Positions 25,204 to 34,557 of a stretch of 64,000 nt of DNA are shown piece by piece. Below the pieces are notes generated by a model. It was not told where the DNA came from, did no database searches, and worked only from the letters and a program-made list of their open reading frames with translations. A program made the translations under genes and the position numbers. Source of the stretch: Lutibacter maritimus (lineage in GTDB: Bacteria > Bacteroidota > Bacteroidia > Flavobacteriales > Flavobacteriaceae); the NCBI RefSeq assembly GCF_900116115.1, contig NZ_FOZP01000007.1, forward strand, positions 62,001 to 126,000, written 5' to 3'. The stretch's first letter is position 1, and each line of letters begins with the position of its first letter.

Positions 25204-25836
25204 ATGAAAATAATTAATAGTTTAGAATGGAGATATGCAACAAAAAAGTTTGATCCAGCTAAAAAATTATCAAATCAACAAATAGACACTTTAAAAAACG
25301 CATTTAATTTAACACCAACATCTTTTGGATTACAACCGTTAAAATTAATAGTAATTGAAAATAAAGAGTTACAAGAAAAATTTATTGAGCTTTCCTATTT
25401 TCAACGTCAAGTTGCAGATGCTTCTCACCTTTTAATTATTTGTGTTGAAAATGACACCACTACAAAAGACATAAATGCATATTTTGATTTAGAAAAAGAA
25501 ATACGAAACGTTGATGAAACAGTAATTGCAAATTTTAGAAAGCAATTAATTGAAATGTATGCAAACAAAACCGCTGAAGAACGAAAATTATCAGCCGTTT
25601 ATCAAGCATATATTGCTTTAGGCAATTTAATGACCGTTTGTGCTGTTGAAAATATTGATGCTTGTCCGCTAGAAGGTTTTATTCCTCAAAAAGTTGATGA
25701 ACTTTTAAATTTAAAATCCTTAAATTTATCATCCGTTTTATTATTACCAGTTGGAATTAGAGCCAATGATGATATTATGAGCACGCTAAAAAAAGTAAGA
25801 AAACCACTGAATGAAATGATTATTAACATTTCATAA
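25204..25836 (+). CDS. NAD(P)H-dependent nitroreductase-family oxidoreductase
   Basis: A 210-residue FMN-binding protein of the NfsB type. Recognisable features are the N-terminal WRYATKKFDPAKKLSNQQ, the FMN-contact PTSFGLQPLKLIVI and the C-terminal LLLPVGIRANDD followed by KKVRKP. Such homodimeric flavoenzymes reduce quinones, nitro compounds or flavins. It precedes the dipeptidase gene by 31 bases and may share its transcript, without an obvious functional link. Confidence 0.9.
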   Translation: MKIINSLEWRYATKKFDPAKKLSNQQIDTLKNAFNLTPTSFGLQPLKLIVIENKELQEKFIELSYFQRQVADASHLLIICVENDTTTKDINAYFDLEKEIRNVDETVIANFRKQLIEMYANKTAEERKLSAVYQAYIALGNLMTVCAVENIDACPLEGFIPQKVDELLNLKSLNLSSVLLLPVGIRANDDIMSTLKKVRKPLNEMIINIS

Positions 25837-25867
25837 AAATACAAACCAAAAAATATCAAAACTAATT

Positions 25868-27325
25868 ATGAATAAAGCAATAAGAACCCTTGAACCGAAA
25901 GAACTTTGGAACAATTTCGCCAATTTAAATGAAGTGCCAAGAGGGTCTAAAAAAGAAGACAAAGTAATCCAATTTATGGCTGACTTTGGAAAAAAATTAA
26001 ACTTAGAAACCATTATCGATCCTGTTGGGAATGTAATTATAAAAAAACCTGCTTCAAAAGGTATGGAAAGCAGAAAAACTGTAGTATTACAATCGCATTT
26101 AGATATGGTTCATCAAAAAAATGCTACAACTAATTTTGATTTTGACACTGAAGGTATTAAAATGATTATTGATGGTGAATGGGTTAAAGCTGAAGGCACA
26201 ACTTTAGGTGCAGACAATGGTTTAGGAGTTGCTGCTATAATGAGTGTTTTAGAATCTAAAAACATTCAACATCCAGCAATTGAAGCTTTATTTACTATTG
26301 ATGAAGAAACTGGAATGACCGGAGCAATGGGCTTACAAGCTGGATATTTAAATGGTGAAATATTATTAAATTTAGATACAGAAGAAGATGATGAAATTGA
26401 CATAGGTTGCGCTGGAGGAATTGATATAACTGCTCAAAACCCATACAACGCAGTAAATTCGCCAAGTAATAGTGTAGGGATTACAATTTCTGTTACAGGT
26501 TTAAATGGAGGACATTCAGGAATGGATATTCATAAAGGTTTAGGAAATGCAAATAAAATCATGAATCGCCTTTTATTTGGATCTCAGGAATTTGTGAGAG
26601 TTTCTGAAATAAATGGGGGAAGTTTAAGAAATGCTATTCCAAGAGAAAGTTTTGCAATTGTATCTGTAAAAGAACTTTATAAAGATCAATTTTTAAAAGT
26701 GATCAATAAAATTGCTAAAGAAATAAAATCTGAACTTAAAACAATAGATCCCAACCTTGAAATTACTTTTGTTGAAACAACTGTTCCAAAAAAAGTAATG
26801 ACTTCAATCAGCCAAAACACCTTACTAAAAACCTTATATGCATTGCATAATGGAGTGTATAGAATGAGTAATGATATGGAAGGTTTAGTAGAAACTTCAA
26901 ACAATATTGCACGTGTAATAGTAAAAGATGAATTGATTAAAATTTTATGCTTAACACGTTCATCTGTTGAAAGCTCTAAATTTGATTTAGCAAACACTTT
27001 AAAAGCAACTTTTGAATTAAGCGGATTTAAAGTTACATTATCTGGTTCATACCCAGGCTGGAAACCAAATGTAAACTCTCCAATTTTAAAAGTTTTAAGT
27101 GAAACCTATGAAAAATTGTTTGAGAGCAAAGCTAATATTGTAGCCTGTCACGCTGGTTTAGAATGTGGAATTTTAGGAACTAATTATCCAGAAATGGATA
27201 TGATTTCATTCGGTCCAACAATACAAGGAGCACATTCTCCAGATGAAAGAGCACACATAAAATCAGCTCAAAAGTTTTGGAAATTTTTACTCACCATATT
27301 GGAAAACATACCATTTAAAAAATAA
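25868..27325 (+). CDS. pepD: Aminoacyl-histidine dipeptidase (M20C, PepD)
   Basis: A 485-residue cytosolic dipeptidase of usual length. Metal ligands and catalytic residues are seen in LQSHLDMVHQK, TTLGADNGLGV, DEETGMTGAMGL, NLDTEEDDEID and ACHAGLECGIL. A dimerisation domain is inserted from about residue 205 to 385 (start GLNGGHSGMDI). It cleaves Xaa-His and other unblocked dipeptides. A strong terminator follows. Confidence 0.93.
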   Translation: MNKAIRTLEPKELWNNFANLNEVPRGSKKEDKVIQFMADFGKKLNLETIIDPVGNVIIKKPASKGMESRKTVVLQSHLDMVHQKNATTNFDFDTEGIKMIIDGEWVKAEGTTLGADNGLGVAAIMSVLESKNIQHPAIEALFTIDEETGMTGAMGLQAGYLNGEILLNLDTEEDDEIDIGCAGGIDITAQNPYNAVNSPSNSVGITISVTGLNGGHSGMDIHKGLGNANKIMNRLLFGSQEFVRVSEINGGSLRNAIPRESFAIVSVKELYKDQFLKVINKIAKEIKSELKTIDPNLEITFVETTVPKKVMTSISQNTLLKTLYALHNGVYRMSNDMEGLVETSNNIARVIVKDELIKILCLTRSSVESSKFDLANTLKATFELSGFKVTLSGSYPGWKPNVNSPILKVLSETYEKLFESKANIVACHAGLECGILGTNYPEMDMISFGPTIQGAHSPDERAHIKSAQKFWKFLLTILENIPFKK

Positions 27326-27332
27326 AAATAAA

Positions 27333-27366
27333 AAAAGAGGTTAAAAAAATTAACCTCTTTTTTTTA
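27333..27366 (+). terminator. Terminator after pepD
   Basis: The stem AAAGAGGTTA/TAACCTCTTT encloses an A-rich loop and is followed by a run of T, 8 bases past the stop. It separates pepD from the parAB operon. Confidence 0.9.
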
Positions 27367-27445
27367 TCTCTTTGTTAACATTATTAGCTTTTATTAACCA
27401 TAAATAATTGTATTTTTACAACTTAAAATAACTTGATAATCTTCA

Positions 27446-28225
27446 ATGGGAAAAATTATTGCAATTGCCAATCAAAAAGGTGGTGTTGGCAAAACTACAA
27501 CAACAGTAAATTTAGCTGCAGCACTTGGTGTTTTAGAAAAAAAAGTGTTGTTAATTGATGCTGATCCACAAGCAAATGCTTCATCAGGATTAGGTATTAA
27601 TGTTGATGAGGTTGAAATTGGAACCTACCAATTATTAGAGCATGCTACTACTGCAAGAGAAGCCGCAACACCAACAAATTCTCCAAATGTTGACCTTATT
27701 CCTGCACATATTGATTTAGTAGCTATTGAAATTGAATTGGTTGATAAAAAAAATCGTGAATCAATGTTGAAAGAAATGTTGAAAGACATTAAAGATGATT
27801 ACGATTTTATTTTAATTGACTGTGCGCCATCATTAGGTTTAATAACATTAAACTCATTAGTTGCAGCAGATTCTGTTATTATTCCAATTCAGTGCGAATA
27901 TTATGCACTAGAAGGTTTAGGAAAATTATTAAACACCATAAAAAGTGTTCAAAAAATACACAATCCAAATTTAGATATTGAAGGATTATTATTAACCATG
28001 TATGATTCACGTTTACGTCTTTCAAACCAAGTTGTTGAAGAAGTAAATAAACATTTTCAAGATATGGTATTTAAAACCGTAATTCAAAGAAATGTGAGGC
28101 TAAGTGAAGCACCAAGTTTTGGTGAAAGTATTATCTCTTACGACGCTACAAGTAAAGGCGCTGTAAATTATATTAACTTAGCAAACGAAATTTTAAAACT
28201 AAATAAAAATGGCAAAGGCAATTAA
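27446..28225 (+). CDS. parA: Chromosome-partitioning ATPase ParA (Soj)
   Basis: A 259-residue deviant Walker ATPase: KGGVGKTTTTVNLA at residues 11-24, Walker A' LLIDADPQANASSG and Walker B FILIDCAPSLGL. The C-terminal RNVRLSEAPSFGESIISYD is diagnostic of chromosomal ParA. It dimerises on DNA with ATP and moves the ParB-bound origin region. It overlaps parB by 17 bases. Chromosomal parAB often lies near the replication origin; parS sites and dnaA were not found in the window. Confidence 0.95.
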   Translation: MGKIIAIANQKGGVGKTTTTVNLAAALGVLEKKVLLIDADPQANASSGLGINVDEVEIGTYQLLEHATTAREAATPTNSPNVDLIPAHIDLVAIEIELVDKKNRESMLKEMLKDIKDDYDFILIDCAPSLGLITLNSLVAADSVIIPIQCEYYALEGLGKLLNTIKSVQKIHNPNLDIEGLLLTMYDSRLRLSNQVVEEVNKHFQDMVFKTVIQRNVRLSEAPSFGESIISYDATSKGAVNYINLANEILKLNKNGKGN

Positions 28226-29108
28226 AAAACAAGCACTTGGAAGAGGATTATCTGCCTTATTAAAAGAAACAAATTCAGATATAAATTCTGCAGAAGATAA
28301 ATTTGCTGATAAATTAGTAGGAAATATTCTTGAAATTGAATTAGACTCTATAGAAGTAAACCCATATCAACCAAGAAGTTATTTTAATGAAGAAGCTTTA
28401 AGAGAATTAGCCAGTTCAATTAAAGAGCTTGGTGTTATACAACCCATTACAGTTCGTAAATTTGAAGGCAATAAATTTCAACTAGTATCTGGTGAACGCA
28501 GATTTAGAGCCTCAAAACTAATAGGAAATAAAACAATTCCTGCATATATTAGACTTGCCAATGACCAAGAAATGTTGGAAATGGCTTTGGTTGAAAATAT
28601 ACAACGTAAAGATTTAGATCCAATTGAAGTTGCACTAACTTACCAACGATTAATTGATGAAATAGATTTAACGCAAGAAGAAATGAGTGTTCGTGTTGGA
28701 AAAAAACGTTCTACAATTAGCAATTATTTACGATTACTAAAATTAGATCCAATTATTCAAACAGGAATGCGTGATGGATTTTTATCAATGGGACATGGTA
28801 GAGCTTTAATAAATGTTGAAGATCCTGAAGAACAATTAAAAATTTACGAAAAAATAATTGAAGAAAAACTCTCTGTTCGTCAAACTGAACAGTTAGTTAA
28901 AGATGGTAAAGAAACACCTGTAAAAATTATTTCTAACCCAACAAAACAAAAAGATAATCCAGAATTTATTTCAAAAGGATTAAAAACATTTAGCGCATAC
29001 TTTGGACATAAAATTGACGTTAAACTTTCAGGCGTTGATAAAGGAAAAATTTTAATTCCTTTTCACTCTGAAGAAGATTTTAATCGTATAAAAAAATTAT
29101 TAGAATAG
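28209..29108 (+). CDS. parB: Chromosome-partitioning protein ParB (Spo0J)
   Basis: A 299-residue ParB. The N-terminal GRGLSALL is the ParA-stimulating peptide. The ParB/Srx CTP-binding domain has PYQPRSYF and SGERRFRASK, followed by ENIQRKDLDPIEVALTYQ and the helix-turn-helix TQEEMSVRVGKKRSTISNYL. The C-terminal part dimerises. It loads on parS and spreads as a CTP-dependent clamp. It starts inside parA, and the next gene begins at its stop codon. Confidence 0.95.
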   Translation: MAKAIKKQALGRGLSALLKETNSDINSAEDKFADKLVGNILEIELDSIEVNPYQPRSYFNEEALRELASSIKELGVIQPITVRKFEGNKFQLVSGERRFRASKLIGNKTIPAYIRLANDQEMLEMALVENIQRKDLDPIEVALTYQRLIDEIDLTQEEMSVRVGKKRSTISNYLRLLKLDPIIQTGMRDGFLSMGHGRALINVEDPEEQLKIYEKIIEEKLSVRQTEQLVKDGKETPVKIISNPTKQKDNPEFISKGLKTFSAYFGHKIDVKLSGVDKGKILIPFHSEEDFNRIKKLLE

Positions 29109-29686
29109 TGTTGAAAAAGTGTTTTTACATACAAGTTGTTGTTGTTTTAATTTTCGCCTTTAAAAGTTATTCTCAAGAAGAAAATTTAGGCTTAAAAATA
29201 AAAGATACTATTTTTAACACAAATGACTTCAACCCTTTATCACCAGCCAAAGCTGCTTTTTATTCAGCAATTTTACCAGGATTAGGTCAGGCATATAACA
29301 AAAAGTATTGGAAAATTCCTTTTGTATATGGAGCCATTGGTACTGGGATATATTTTTACGATTCAAACAATAAAAATTATAACAGAGCAAGAACAGCCTA
29401 CAAATTGAGAATAAATGATAAACCAGATGAGTTTGATGGTACAAATGGAAATATTTTATTATCAGATGATGCTTTAATTAGAGCTCAAAAAAGTTATAAA
29501 AAAGATAGAGATTTATCATTACTTGTTACCATAGGTATATATTTCTTACAAATTATTGAAGCAAGTACAAACGCACATTTATTACAACATAATGTTGATG
29601 ATAATTTATCTTTTTCTCCACAAATAATTCAAAATTCGGTCACTAATAAATCCATTGTTGGTGCCTCAATTAATTTTAATTTTTAA
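29108..29686 (+). CDS. DUF5683 exported membrane-associated protein
   Basis: A 192-residue protein with a signal peptide (cleaved near SYSQEE). The conserved core reads SPAKAAFYSAILPGLGQAYN, then KKYWKIPFVYGAIGTGIYFY, then helices and a beta-rich C-terminus ending in NFNF, as in small outer-membrane-associated proteins. There is no ATG: the start is GTG at 29108 (overlapping the parB stop) or TTG at 29111. It is part of the parA-parB-dapB-lepB unit. Function unknown. Confidence 0.85.
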   Translation: MLKKCFYIQVVVVLIFAFKSYSQEENLGLKIKDTIFNTNDFNPLSPAKAAFYSAILPGLGQAYNKKYWKIPFVYGAIGTGIYFYDSNNKNYNRARTAYKLRINDKPDEFDGTNGNILLSDDALIRAQKSYKKDRDLSLLVTIGIYFLQIIEASTNAHLLQHNVDDNLSFSPQIIQNSVTNKSIVGASINFNF

Positions 29687-29688
29687 GA

Positions 29689-30390
29689 ATGAAAATAGCA
29701 CTTTTAGGTTACGGAAGGATGGGAAAAACAATTGAACAAATTGCTTTACAACGCGGTCATACTATTGTTTTAAAAGTTGATGAAAACACCGAAAGTTATG
29801 ATATTAATAAAGCTGATATTGCAATAGACTTTAGTATTCCAGTAGTTGCATTTAACAACATTTCAAACTGTTTAAATAACAATGTTCCTGTGGTTAGCGG
29901 AACAACTGGTTGGTTAAATAAGTTTAATAATGCTAAAGAACTTTGTCAACAAAAAAATGGCGGTTTTATTTATGCATCAAATTTTAGTTTAGGCGTAAAC
30001 ATTTTTTTTGAACTTAATGAGTATTTAGCTAAAATGATGCGCAATTTAAAACAATATCAAATTTCTATGGAAGAAATTCATCATACAAAAAAATTAGATG
30101 CTCCAAGTGGTACGGCAATTACTTTGGCTGAAGGAATTATAAAAAATTCTGACAAAGAAAGTTGGGCATTAACTGTAACAAATAACACTACTGAAATACC
30201 TATAGTTGCAAAACGTATTGATGATGTTCCTGGAACACACTCCGTTGAATATAAATCAGATGTAGATACTATTGATATCAAACACACAGCGCATAGCAGA
30301 GATGGTTTTGCTTTAGGAGCGGTTATTGCAGCTGAATGGTTGGTAGATAAAAAAGGTGTATTTACAATGAAAGACGTTTTAGGTATTTAA
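29689..30390 (+). CDS. dapB: 4-hydroxy-tetrahydrodipicolinate reductase
   Basis: A 233-residue NAD(P)H-dependent reductase of the lysine/diaminopimelate pathway. The Rossmann start GYGRMGKTIEQ, the VSGTTGW motif, the catalytic EEIHHTKKLDAPSGTA and the C-terminal HTAHSRDGFALGAV are all present. It is shorter than the E. coli enzyme (273) but matches the compact Bacteroidota form. It lies 2 bases after the DUF5683 gene and 16 before lepB, so the operon joins chromosome segregation with wall-precursor and secretion functions. Confidence 0.95.
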   Translation: MKIALLGYGRMGKTIEQIALQRGHTIVLKVDENTESYDINKADIAIDFSIPVVAFNNISNCLNNNVPVVSGTTGWLNKFNNAKELCQQKNGGFIYASNFSLGVNIFFELNEYLAKMMRNLKQYQISMEEIHHTKKLDAPSGTAITLAEGIIKNSDKESWALTVTNNTTEIPIVAKRIDDVPGTHSVEYKSDVDTIDIKHTAHSRDGFALGAVIAAEWLVDKKGVFTMKDVLGI

Positions 30391-30406
30391 TAAAAATTTA
30401 GTAATT

Positions 30407-31948
30407 ATGACAATGATTGAATGGTTCATATTTTTCTTAATAATTCAGGTAATCCACTTTTTAGGAACTTGGAAATTATATGTAAAAGCAGGCAGAAAAC
30501 CTTGGGAAGCAATAGTTCCAATTTATAATGGAATTATACTAATGAAAATAATAAAACGCCCTAGTTGGTGGATTGTTTTATTATTTATTCCAATTATAAA
30601 TCTATTAATGTTTCCTGTAATTTGGGTTGAAACTGTTAGAAGTTTTGGAAAATACAAAACCATTGATTCATTTTTAGCAGTACTTACATTAGGTTTTTAT
30701 ATTTACTATTTAAATTATGTTGAAAACGTAACATATGTAGAAGATAGAAGTTTAAAATCTAGAACTGAATTAGGTGAATGGGTAAGTTCAATAGTTTTTG
30801 CTATAATTGCTGCAACAATTGTGCATACTTACTTTATGCAGCCTTATACAATTCCTACTTCTTCATTAGAAAAATCGTTACTAATTGGTGATTTTCTTTT
30901 TGTAAGTAAATTTCATTATGGTGCAAGAACTCCAATGACAACAGTTGCTGCACCTATGGTACATGACTCGTTGCCTTTAACAAAAATGAAATCATACTTA
31001 AACAAACCTCAACTTCCATATTTCAGAATTCCTGGGTTTGAAAATATAAAAAGAAACGAAATTGTTGTTTTTAATTGGCCTGTAGATACTGTTCGTTTTT
31101 TTAGAGATCATTCTAATATTCACATAGATAAACCTATTGATAAAAAATCTAATTATGTAAAACGTTGTGTTGGAATTCCTGGTGATTCACTTGAAATTAA
31201 AGATGGATACATTTTTATTAATGGAGAAAAAACAGTTTTACCAGACCGAGCAAAAACACAATATATGCATAAAGTGGTTACCAACGGACAACAATTAAAT
31301 GGTACTACTTTAAGCAGATATAATGTTACTGAAGGACATTTTCAAGGAGATTTTTATATGTTAAATTTAACCGATGAAAATGCTGCAAAACTTAGTAAAA
31401 ACCCAATAGTTAAAAGCGTTACAAAATTAGTTGAACCAAAAGGAAATTATAACAAATCAATTTTTCCACATAATGAGCAATATGCTTGGTCTATAGATAA
31501 TTACGGCCCAATTTATATTCCTGAAGCTGGAAAAACTGTTGAAATAAATTCAAAAACACTACCATTTTACAAGCGAATTATCGAAGTTTATGAAAATAAT
31601 GATTTAACCACCAATGGTGATGAAATTTATATCAACGGAAAATTAGCAAAAACCTATACTTTTAAACAAAACTATTATTGGATGATGGGAGATAACCGTC
31701 ACAATTCTGAAGATGCACGTTATTGGGGTTATGTACCTTTTGATCACATTGTTGGAAAACCAGTTTTTATTTGGTTTAGTTGGGATAGCAACGCTGAAGG
31801 AATTGCAAACAAAATTCGTTGGGAACGCGTTTTTACCACTGTTCATGGTACTGGTGAACCTGTATCTTATTTATATTATTTTTTAGGTGCTTTACTACTT
31901 TGGTTTGGTTACAGTTCTTTTAAAAAACGTAAAAATAAAGAAGAATAA
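30407..31948 (+). CDS. lepB: Signal peptidase I with long N-terminal membrane extension
   Basis: A 513-residue S26 peptidase, about twice the minimal length. Residues 1-110 carry a DUF5684-like membrane region with three helices (GRKPWEAIVPIYNGI, WWIVLLFIPIINLLMFPVIW). The catalytic part follows a further helix near 125-140: box B IPTSSLEKSLLIGDFLFVSK holds the Ser, YVKRCVGIPGDSLEI the Lys, and MMGDNRHNSEDARYWGYVP is box E. A large insertion (about residues 285-410) separates boxes D and E, as usual in Bacteroidota. The C-terminal helix is followed by a lysine-rich tail. It removes signal peptides at the inner membrane. Confidence 0.93.
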   Translation: MTMIEWFIFFLIIQVIHFLGTWKLYVKAGRKPWEAIVPIYNGIILMKIIKRPSWWIVLLFIPIINLLMFPVIWVETVRSFGKYKTIDSFLAVLTLGFYIYYLNYVENVTYVEDRSLKSRTELGEWVSSIVFAIIAATIVHTYFMQPYTIPTSSLEKSLLIGDFLFVSKFHYGARTPMTTVAAPMVHDSLPLTKMKSYLNKPQLPYFRIPGFENIKRNEIVVFNWPVDTVRFFRDHSNIHIDKPIDKKSNYVKRCVGIPGDSLEIKDGYIFINGEKTVLPDRAKTQYMHKVVTNGQQLNGTTLSRYNVTEGHFQGDFYMLNLTDENAAKLSKNPIVKSVTKLVEPKGNYNKSIFPHNEQYAWSIDNYGPIYIPEAGKTVEINSKTLPFYKRIIEVYENNDLTTNGDEIYINGKLAKTYTFKQNYYWMMGDNRHNSEDARYWGYVPFDHIVGKPVFIWFSWDSNAEGIANKIRWERVFTTVHGTGEPVSYLYYFLGALLLWFGYSSFKKRKNKEE

Positions 31949-32022
31949 ATTATCTTCATATAATTTAATAATTAGGAATCTAATTTCAATTAAATTCCTA
32001 ATTATTTCAAGCTTCAACTATA

Positions 32023-32631
32023 ATGACGTTACTTCAACCTACATTTTTTTCTCCAATAATTCAATATATAGCCACTCTACAGGCTTCTGAATTAATGTTT
32101 GAAATTGAAGATAACTTTCAAAAACAAACATATAGAAATAGATGTTATATTAATACATCAAACGGAAAACAACTAATAAATGTGCCTGTGCAGCACAGCA
32201 AAAACATAAAAATAAAAACAAAAGATGTAAAAATTGATTATAAAGATGATTGGCATAAACATTTTTTAAAAACGTTAAAAACTGCCTATAATTCCTCACC
32301 TTTTTTTGAATTTTATATAGATGATTTGTTACCTATAATTAATAAAAAATATAATTTCCTTTTAGATTTAAATTTTAGTTGTCACAACTTTGTAATGGAA
32401 GCTTTACAACTTGATATTCCTTTTTCTAAATCTATGGAATATGAAAAAGAATTTGATGGAAATGACTTTAGAAATCTAGCAAATGTATCAAAAGATCCTC
32501 TTAAATTAGATAAATACACACAAGTTTTTGATACCAACGGTTTTATTTCTAATTTAAGTATTTTAGACTTAATCTTTATGGAAGGTCCAAGTGCAGAAAA
32601 TTATTTAATAAAACAAACACTTCAAATTTAA
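32023..32631 (+). CDS. WbqC family protein
   Basis: A 202-residue protein of the WbqC family: LLQPTFFSPIIQYIATLQ at the start, NRCYINTSNGKQLINVPVQ in the middle and the C-terminal FISNLSILDLIFMEGP. Some WbqC-like proteins are encoded in glycan-modification loci, but the biochemistry is not established. The gene follows lepB by 74 bases and abuts the DUF6122 gene, continuing the parA-lepB unit. Confidence 0.88.
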   Translation: MTLLQPTFFSPIIQYIATLQASELMFEIEDNFQKQTYRNRCYINTSNGKQLINVPVQHSKNIKIKTKDVKIDYKDDWHKHFLKTLKTAYNSSPFFEFYIDDLLPIINKKYNFLLDLNFSCHNFVMEALQLDIPFSKSMEYEKEFDGNDFRNLANVSKDPLKLDKYTQVFDTNGFISNLSILDLIFMEGPSAENYLIKQTLQI

Positions 32632-32946
<315 letters not shown>

Positions 32947-32980
32947 TTTTTACGATTTGAGAACTATTTTTACGATTTGA
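32947..32980 (+). repeat. Two 14-base direct repeats with 20-base period
   Basis: TTTTTACGATTTGA occurs at 32947-32960 and again at 32967-32980, directly after the DUF6122 stop. It may be a slipped duplication or a pair of protein sites; nothing further can be said. Confidence 0.5.
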
Positions 32981-33063
32981 TAATAAACGCTCAATAATTA
33001 GTTTTTAACTTTAATAAACTATTTAACACCCCATTTCATCTAAGTTTAATTCAAATTTAAACA

Positions 33064-33663
33064 ATGATTAAGAAATGTTTATTACTGCTTTTTGGAATTA
33101 TATATATACTGGGTGCAGTATTTATGTTGCATTTTTTCAACAATTATAATTCTATAGAAATTCCAAAAAATTTACATCTAAAAAATGGCGATTTAATTTT
33201 ACGTTGTGGAAAATCAACAGAAAGTTATGCTGTAATTTTAGCCGATTCAAAAACCGAATTTTCACACATTGGTATTATAAGCATAGAAAACCAAGTTCCT
33301 TTTGTAATTCATGCTGTACCACATAAAAACCATCTTATAAAAAAAGATAAATTAAACGTTTTTTTAAGTTCAAAAAATGCATCAAAATATGCTGTGTACA
33401 GAGCAAATTTTAATGAAGAAGCAATGCAAAAAGTTACAATTGAAGCACAGCTTTTTTATGATAAAAAATGCACTTTTGATACTCATTTTGATTTAACAAC
33501 AAACACAAAACTGTATTGTACTGAGCTAATTTTTAAAGCATTTAAAAATGCTGGAATTCCATTAAAAATACAACCAAAAGAATTTAATTACATAATTGGA
33601 AAACAACCAATTATACTTCCTTCCGAATTTACAAAAGCCCCTATTTTTAACAAAATTATTTAA
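33064..33663 (+). CDS. YiiX/YebB-like permuted papain-fold (C92) hydrolase
   Basis: A 199-residue protein with an N-terminal membrane anchor (residues 4-25). The permuted NlpC/P60-type core shows LKNGDLILRCG, His68 in FSHIGII and Cys152 in KLYCTELIFKAF, the expected His-before-Cys order. It also has a further KKCTFDTHFD motif. Family members cleave amide or thioester bonds in lipids or cell-wall peptides; the substrate is unknown. It acts on the outer face of the inner membrane. The next gene, a lipoprotein, starts 19 bases later. Confidence 0.82.
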   Translation: MIKKCLLLLFGIIYILGAVFMLHFFNNYNSIEIPKNLHLKNGDLILRCGKSTESYAVILADSKTEFSHIGIISIENQVPFVIHAVPHKNHLIKKDKLNVFLSSKNASKYAVYRANFNEEAMQKVTIEAQLFYDKKCTFDTHFDLTTNTKLYCTELIFKAFKNAGIPLKIQPKEFNYIIGKQPIILPSEFTKAPIFNKII

Positions 33664-33682
33664 TTTTTAAAACAAATTTATT

Positions 33683-34096
33683 ATGAAAAAATCAGCAATT
33701 TACGTAGCCATTTTAACAGTATTTTCATTTATTGGATTTTATTCTTGTAGTGGAACTAGCTCAAATTCACCTGGAAAAGCAGTGATTTCACTTTATGAAA
33801 AAATGAAAAGTCAAGATTTTGAAAAAGTTGCCAAAATGTATGTTACAAAAGACGGCGAACAATTATCTGAAGATGAAGCAAAAAAAATAGAAGGATTAAT
33901 TGGAATGGGATCTAAAGAATATGAAAAAAAAGGTGGTTTAGATACAATTACCATTGATGAAGAAAAAATTAATGATGATGGAACATCTGCCAAAGTAGAT
34001 TTTACAGTTCATTATAAAAATGGCGATACTGATAAAGAACATGCGTCATTAATAAAGGTAAATGGCGATTGGTTTATTCAAGTAACAAATTTTTAA
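33683..34096 (+). CDS. DUF4878-like lipoprotein
   Basis: A 137-residue lipoprotein: the signal (MKKSAIYVAILTVFSFIGFY) ends in the lipobox YSC with Cys22. The mature part has PGKAVISLYEKMKSQDFEKVAKMY followed by a cystatin/NTF2-like beta sheet (AKVDFTVHYKNGD, IKVNGDWFIQV), as in DUF4878 proteins. These are thought to be small envelope binding proteins. It is co-directional with its neighbours, 1-19 bases apart. Confidence 0.82.
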   Translation: MKKSAIYVAILTVFSFIGFYSCSGTSSNSPGKAVISLYEKMKSQDFEKVAKMYVTKDGEQLSEDEAKKIEGLIGMGSKEYEKKGGLDTITIDEEKINDDGTSAKVDFTVHYKNGDTDKEHASLIKVNGDWFIQVTNF

Positions 34097-34100
34097 AGTG

Positions 34101-34505
34101 ATGAAAAAGTTTTTTATAATCACAACATTTGTGCTTTTTCTGATTAATTTTAAAATAGCTGCTCAAGAATATACGACCATTGAAATTTTAAATCTTGAAC
34201 CCGAAATTGCAAGAAATGCTATCAACCAAACTTTTAAAGATTTAAAATTACCGCCAATGCATATTTGGAATAATGAAACTTCTACCGAAAGTAGTTTTTA
34301 TACATATACCTCATTAATGGTGAAAAATAGGTTTGTTTTTAAAGTGGATGTTGAACCAAATAAATTAACTATCTCAATTATAAACAGGCAATATTATACA
34401 AATAATCATTGGGCTGATAGTCCATTACCAATGTCTAAAAAACAAGCTGCTAAAATTTTAAATCCAATAAAAGAGAAGATTTTAGAGTTAACTAAAAGTA
34501 TTTAA
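34101..34505 (+). CDS. Small secreted protein of unknown function
   Basis: The ATG at 34101 is preferred to the in-frame GTG at 34098. The signal peptide (MKKFFIITTFVLFLINFKIAA) is followed by 113 mature residues with no recognised motif; the pattern EIARNAINQTFKDLKLPPMHIW plus beta strands suggests a compact alpha/beta domain. It is probably the last gene of the C92 hydrolase-lipoprotein set, followed by a terminator. Confidence 0.7.
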   Translation: MKKFFIITTFVLFLINFKIAAQEYTTIEILNLEPEIARNAINQTFKDLKLPPMHIWNNETSTESSFYTYTSLMVKNRFVFKVDVEPNKLTISIINRQYYTNNHWADSPLPMSKKQAAKILNPIKEKILELTKSI

Positions 34506-34516
34506 ATTCAATAATT

Positions 34517-34551
34517 AAACCCCAGGATTATGACTGGGGTTTTAAATTTTT
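34517..34551 (+). terminator. Terminator before the CsgG-like gene
   Basis: The stem AAACCCCAG/CTGGGGTTT with an eight-base loop is followed by a T-rich stretch, 11 bases after the preceding stop codon. Confidence 0.85.
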
Positions 34552-34557
34552 CTACTT

